Source: Rhynochetos jubatus (lineage: Eukaryota; Chordata; Aves; Eurypygiformes; Rhynochetidae). From it: a DNA stretch of 64,000 bases. Location of the stretch: NCBI GenBank assembly GCA_027574665.1, contig CM050654.1:33933722-33997721 (forward strand). Direction: 5' to 3'. This document shows positions 59,501 through 64,000 of this stretch, piece after piece (positions within the stretch are counted from its first letter, which is position 1; each line of letters begins with the position of its first letter). The position numbers and the translations under genes were made by a program. Below the pieces are notes generated by a model, which had not been told where the DNA came from, did not search any database, and saw only the letters and a program-made list of their open reading frames with translations.

Positions 59501-62240
59501 CGATCTAGGGAGAGATGTGCACACTTCATTTTGTTATCACCTGAGAGCCTGTTCTGTAGAAATGTTAGGAAAGGAGGATAGAGGACAGCAGAATGGATCA
59601 GATTATTTTTTTTTGTAGTATGTGAATTGGTTATCTGTGTGTGTTGGCTTTTCTGAAGTCAGATCTACAGATTTGTAAATTCCTCTTATTTGCTTATTTG
59701 GAAACTGAACACTCTTGTTTAAAAAAGAAATATTGAATTGCATCTAATAACCCTATTACCTTGTCTTATGGAAGTGTTTTCTGGAGCTCAGAGCTTGCAT
59801 TTTCCTAGACTGTTACTGCTTGGTGTAGGACAAGGGTAAGGCAGCTGTGCCCATCACTGTACAGGAAATGTGCTTAAAACTTTAAATATAGTATATCATA
59901 CTCTCTCAGCAAGTTTTATATGAAAATGCAGATGAGTGTTTGGATCAACTTTCACTCAGTGTCATTTCAGTAGACTAATTCAAATAATTTAATTTGAAGG
60001 AACACTAAAATGTTTGGGCTTAGGAAAATACAAACCAAAATATTTGTGTGTTGATGCAATTCTTCTGAAGCTTCCATTTTAGTGAAAGATTAATTGCACT
60101 GTCAACTCTTTATCCTAACCTTAAAAGAAAAGTAATGGCATACTATCACGATTCTAAAATGCACTTAGATTCCTTGCACCTAATGAACTTCAATTTGAGA
60201 GCTGACATGTGACTTCAGTGTTTCACAGATCTGGAGGCAGAGGACTGATTAAAGCATCATCACTGGAGCTATTTCTGTTCCTTCTGATGTTTCTTCTTAA
60301 AACTTGCCTGTTGCCTCAAAGGCCTTTATGCATACCTAAAGGAGGAGATCTGCAGCTGAGACTCCCCAGCAATTAAGAATATATTACAGGGAAATTGCTT
60401 GTTTCTAGATGTTGATAATAGCAAAAATATAGTACTTTGGTAATCAAAAGTTGGATGGTAAGATGGGCCTGTGTAACATGTGGGGTGAACGGGAGTGTGA
60501 ACCCCAAGAACCCTAATCAAAAAAACTTTTCCTGAGTTTTTTTTGCAGGGTGATTTGGTACAATAAGGAGTTAGTTTTGTGTGGCAGCTATAAGATCATC
60601 CTTCCTCAACAGTGAGTTATTGTCCTTCCTTAATAGCTGACTATCGTCTAAGAAGCTGAAAATTATAACAGTTAAAGGGAGCGTGTGGGGAGTAGGTGTT
60701 TGCACTCAGACTATGCTGGAGTCAGGTTTTCAGGTCTGGGGAGAGGAGGGAAACCAGGATAATGCAGGGGCACTCTGCTTGGAATGGGCTGGTTGAGGCC
60801 ATGGCAACTGTTGGATCACTGTCACGTTGAATTCCTCAGAAGAGTCTGACCATAGCTGTTCCCTGTTTTCCCAAACAGAACATTTCAAAACCCCTGACTT
60901 GACATAGCAGCTGATGGAACTTCCAGGGAGTGTTTTGCTCCTGAACCTCCTAGAACTCCTTTGAAATGCTGTTGACCCCAGCAATGAGTTTTCTATTGAC
61001 GTTAAAGATAGATTTATTGCACTTAAAGTTTTGCTTCCTTCCAACTTATGAGGTCTTTGAGAGCTGAGATCCAATAATTCCTTGTAAATGGCTACCTCTG
61101 CTTCCGAACAAAGCTTCTTAAATATGATATATTACTAGCAGTGAGTGTAAGCATATCCCTTCTGTTGTCTCAGAGGAGTGCTGTGTGGGTTATCTCACTG
61201 ACAGGAAATTGGAGAACCATAAAGGAATTGAAATAGTTGGACTTAATAGAAGTGTTGGAAATTCCCTTTTCCCTGATGGTGGATTTTTCTGGGAGCAGAG
61301 ATAGATCAGAAGCAACATTATTAGAACACTTTTTACTAAGCTACTAATAATAGAATAAAGCCCTTATTAAAGGCAGAAAGCTATTTGCACATTACACTGA
61401 CATACATGTTCAGCCTCGTTGTAGCAACAGCTTGCAGCTCCCTGACTGTTCAGATGCCCTTTGCTTTACTCTGTTTGTATATTCCTGTAGTTGGTGAACA
61501 CGGCAGACAACCCTTGTCCTGGGTGTTGTGCAGCCTGTAGTTGATGTTAGTGCATGCTGATGGTCTTGTCCAAATCTGGCCAACTTTCCATGTTCTGAGT
61601 TTATCAGTTTTTATGGATTCAACAGGACTGCTGTTAACCTGAGCACACTGGTCCATCAGAGTCTTTATTTTTGTTGTCTTTCAACAGAAACTTTCTTCTC
61701 TTTAGCCTGCTGTTTTCCCATAACTATTTCTCCCACTGATACCCAAGGTGCCTGCAGAGCCTGGTCGCAGGTGCTCACACAGAAGGGGACTCTGTGTGAT
61801 TAGGTGAACACAGGCCATTTTTCCATTCCTAGAAATAAATTCCCTGAAAAATATTTTTTAAGGAACAGCTTATCTGTGAAGTTGTGTGAAACTGAGAATA
61901 ATTTTGGAAGAAAAAAAGAGGCATCTACTTCTTCATGACAGTGTTTTCAGCTCAAGACCGAGAGTACCATATATGTGGCTTCAAGACAGGCTATCTTTCT
62001 TCCACAGGCACCTCGTTATGCCTTGACAGTTATTCTGTCACCCAGAATGTTTCAAATGTTAATATTTATGTCTGCTAACACATACAGGAACCTCTGCATT
62101 TTGTTACCTTCCCTGGGCCTTCTGTTTGCAGCACTTCACTTTCCCATGTATTTGGTGAATTTTTATTGTTTCAATCTCTTTCACTGTCTGAAGGACAGAA
62201 GTGACATAGAACAGCAGAGTCTGCTTGTTATTTTTCAGTC

Positions 62241-62261
62241 TTTTTTTTTTTTTTTTTTTTT
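62241..62261. repeat. Poly(T) run, 21 nt
   Basis: The longest homopolymer in the window, followed by a pyrimidine-rich stretch to about 62300. No minus-strand AATAAA is correctly placed for a retroposon tail. Confidence 0.9.
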
Positions 62262-63026
62262 GCCTTGTTCCTTCCTCCTTTTTTCTCCCAGTTTTTCTTC
62301 CTGACCCCATTTTCAGCCTTGACTAGAGATTGCGCACACTGTTTCCTCCCACTCAGCTAATGCCATTTCTCATACCTTCAGTAGTTCATTGCCTGTTTAT
62401 GTATTTGGGAGAGGGATGTATTCTTGAAGGTGGGTTGAGTGTAAGATGCCCTAATGACTTTCCTGAAGATTTCTCCTGACTAGTGTTGTCCAGGGAGTTG
62501 TCTTCCCTCCCAGGAATGTTAACCTGAAAAAGACCATTGCCCACACCAGCTGGTGGTAGCCAAAAGCACCTACTGTAGCACCACAGGCTACGAAAGTCTT
62601 CCTAATCCATATCACTAAAGTTATGTAATTCAGGTGTTGGAGGCACGTTTATAGTAGAGGGAGACTAGAAGTCATCAGTACTGTTTGTAATGCCCTAATT
62701 TACTGGAATGGGTAGTAATTAACTTCAAAAACATCTTCTATGGTCCAAGAAGATGAGTATGATGTGTGGTAGAGAAGATGACAACAGTCTCTGATAAGGT
62801 GTAACAGGTAGATGTTTGATGTCCTGATCTGGTCTTTAGATTCCTGAGTCTGTTGGCGAAGTACATCCACCTGTCACCTGAGACATGTATAAACTTCTGT
62901 GGCCATTGGTGTACCTTGCCTTAACCTGATCCCTTTTCATCTTGTCTCAATCAAAGCTTCTTTTAAGAGCCTGAAGGTTTGAATTCTAGGTTCCATTTTT
63001 CATCTTTTAAAATAATGTCGTATCTT

Positions 63027-63041
63027 AAAAAAAAAAAAAAA
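63027..63041. repeat. Poly(A) run, 15 nt
   Basis: A pure run of 15 A. The 40 nt upstream contain no AATAAA, so it is listed as a simple homopolymer. Confidence 0.9.
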
Positions 63042-64000
63042 GACTGAAAAGAAACATCACTGTTATCTCTGGGTTTTTTTGTCATAAAGCAGGAAAAAAT
63101 GAGAAAATAAAGCCCTGGATAGTTGCAAGCCAAGTTTAATGGGAGAGGAAAGTGCCTTTTTATTTTTAAATTCACTTTTCTTCACAGACTAGGCTTGGTT
63201 TTTCTGTGAAAGACAATTAAAGTAGATGCATTTTCAGCAGCAGACAAATCTTATTTGCTTCCAGCCTTTTCCATTTTTTATTACAATCACTGCATTTTCT
63301 TCTTAAAATACAAACAAGTCAATGGAAGCATGGCTGGCAGGATAAAATGATTATGGGATAATTTGTGTTTGCCAGACCAAACAAAATCAATCACTATTGT
63401 TTAGGGACCAAAAGCATTAAATAGCTGTGAGATATTCCTGGACTTATACAAAACCTTCTTTTCAGGACAGATAAGGGAGAAGGCTGTCTAACACCCTGAG
63501 GTGGTGTTTGTCATTTTTCACATTTACAGTGTGATATGAACAATACTAAGAAAATTTAATCTCTCGTTTTCCCTCCTGAGCTCTAAGCGGTTCAGTTCAG
63601 TTGTGTGTTTCACTGACATAACACAGTGTTCCACAATCTGGTTTAAAACCCTTGTTAGTCTGGGCTTAAACTATTTTCCTGGTGGTATATGGAGGTTATC
63701 ACTAAACATCTGGATCAGTGTAGAGAAAGAGGCAGGAATGTGTGGTGAGGCTGGGAGGAAGAAGCTGAAGTTCGGAAATGTGGGAATCTCTTGTGTGATC
63801 AAGGTTCTAATGTGATAACTAGTACTGAATTAGTTGATTACAGATAAAATAGAATATTTATTATAGTGCCTTTATTTTGAAAAGACAGGATGGGAAAAGT
63901 GTGTATTACTGAGGGTAAGCTAAGGCATACTGTGGTACATGTGAAGAGTTCAAAGTTGACCAGTGAAATTAGCCCAACAAGTCCTTCTAAGAATGGTATT

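Larger units (their letters stand above)
56506..64000. other. Unique noncoding DNA, no gene recognised
   Basis: No recognisable exon. It contains a T-run (62241-62261), an A-run (63027-63041) and a short GTTT-type repeat near 57219-57232. The longest frame is a 114-codon minus-strand ORF (60730-61074) with no domain I can name. The plus-strand 109-codon frame at 61975-62304 gets its hydrophobic end from the T-run. The segment around 63110-63440 is low in simple repeats and could be conserved noncoding DNA, but this is only an impression. Confidence 0.55.

Noticed and set aside
62241..62261. 21-T run as a minus-strand retroposon tail
   Set aside because: No AATAAA in the expected place on the minus strand and no body recognised to the right.
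1..64000. Bacterial-type features (operons, CRISPR, ribosome binding sites)
   Set aside because: CR1 elements, absence of dense genes and long AT-rich spacers show this is vertebrate nuclear DNA. None of these features is present.

Overview
This window looks like nuclear DNA from a bird. The main evidence is interspersed repeats. Three CR1 LINE copies, all 5'-truncated, lie at about 8968-9915 (minus), 22160-23020 (plus) and 56412-56505 (plus). Each ends in the ATTCTATG-like octamer tail typical of avian CR1. A fourth repeat at about 6764-7380 matches, by eye, the tandem-repeat-bearing LTRs of bird endogenous retroviruses. The DNA is AT-leaning, has no closely packed genes, and carries many homopolymer runs, as expected of vertebrate intergenic or intronic sequence. 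I cannot name the species or the chromosome.

Layout. 1-6763 is apparently single-copy DNA with A-runs and one conserved-looking segment near 2880-3140. 6764-7380 is the degraded solo-LTR-like element. 7381-8967 is unique DNA with a 24-bp-period direct repeat and an octamer/TATA pair. 8968-9915 is the longest CR1 copy and includes a dead piece of its reverse transcriptase. 9916-22159 is unique DNA with a perfect 16-bp inverted repeat, a CpG patch beside a possible MIR-like SINE, and a minus-strand AATAAA plus poly(A) signature at 18203-18252. 22160-23020 is the second CR1. 23021-56411 is over 33 kb of mostly unique DNA with small structural curiosities: a frame-shifting 20-bp tandem duplication, two hairpins, a CTCF-like site and a CpG cluster. 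56412-56505 is the third CR1, and unique DNA runs to the end.

Genes. I found no host protein-coding exon I could recognise, and no tRNA, rRNA or CRISPR. The longest open frames fall in repeats or look like chance. The window therefore reads as a gene desert, a very large intron or an intergenic spacer. I saw no convincing new biological system. The most checkable oddities are the two perfect or near-perfect hairpins (10662-10697 and 29887-29930), the frame-shifting duplication at 24751-24790, and the possible retroposed transcript end at 18203-18252.
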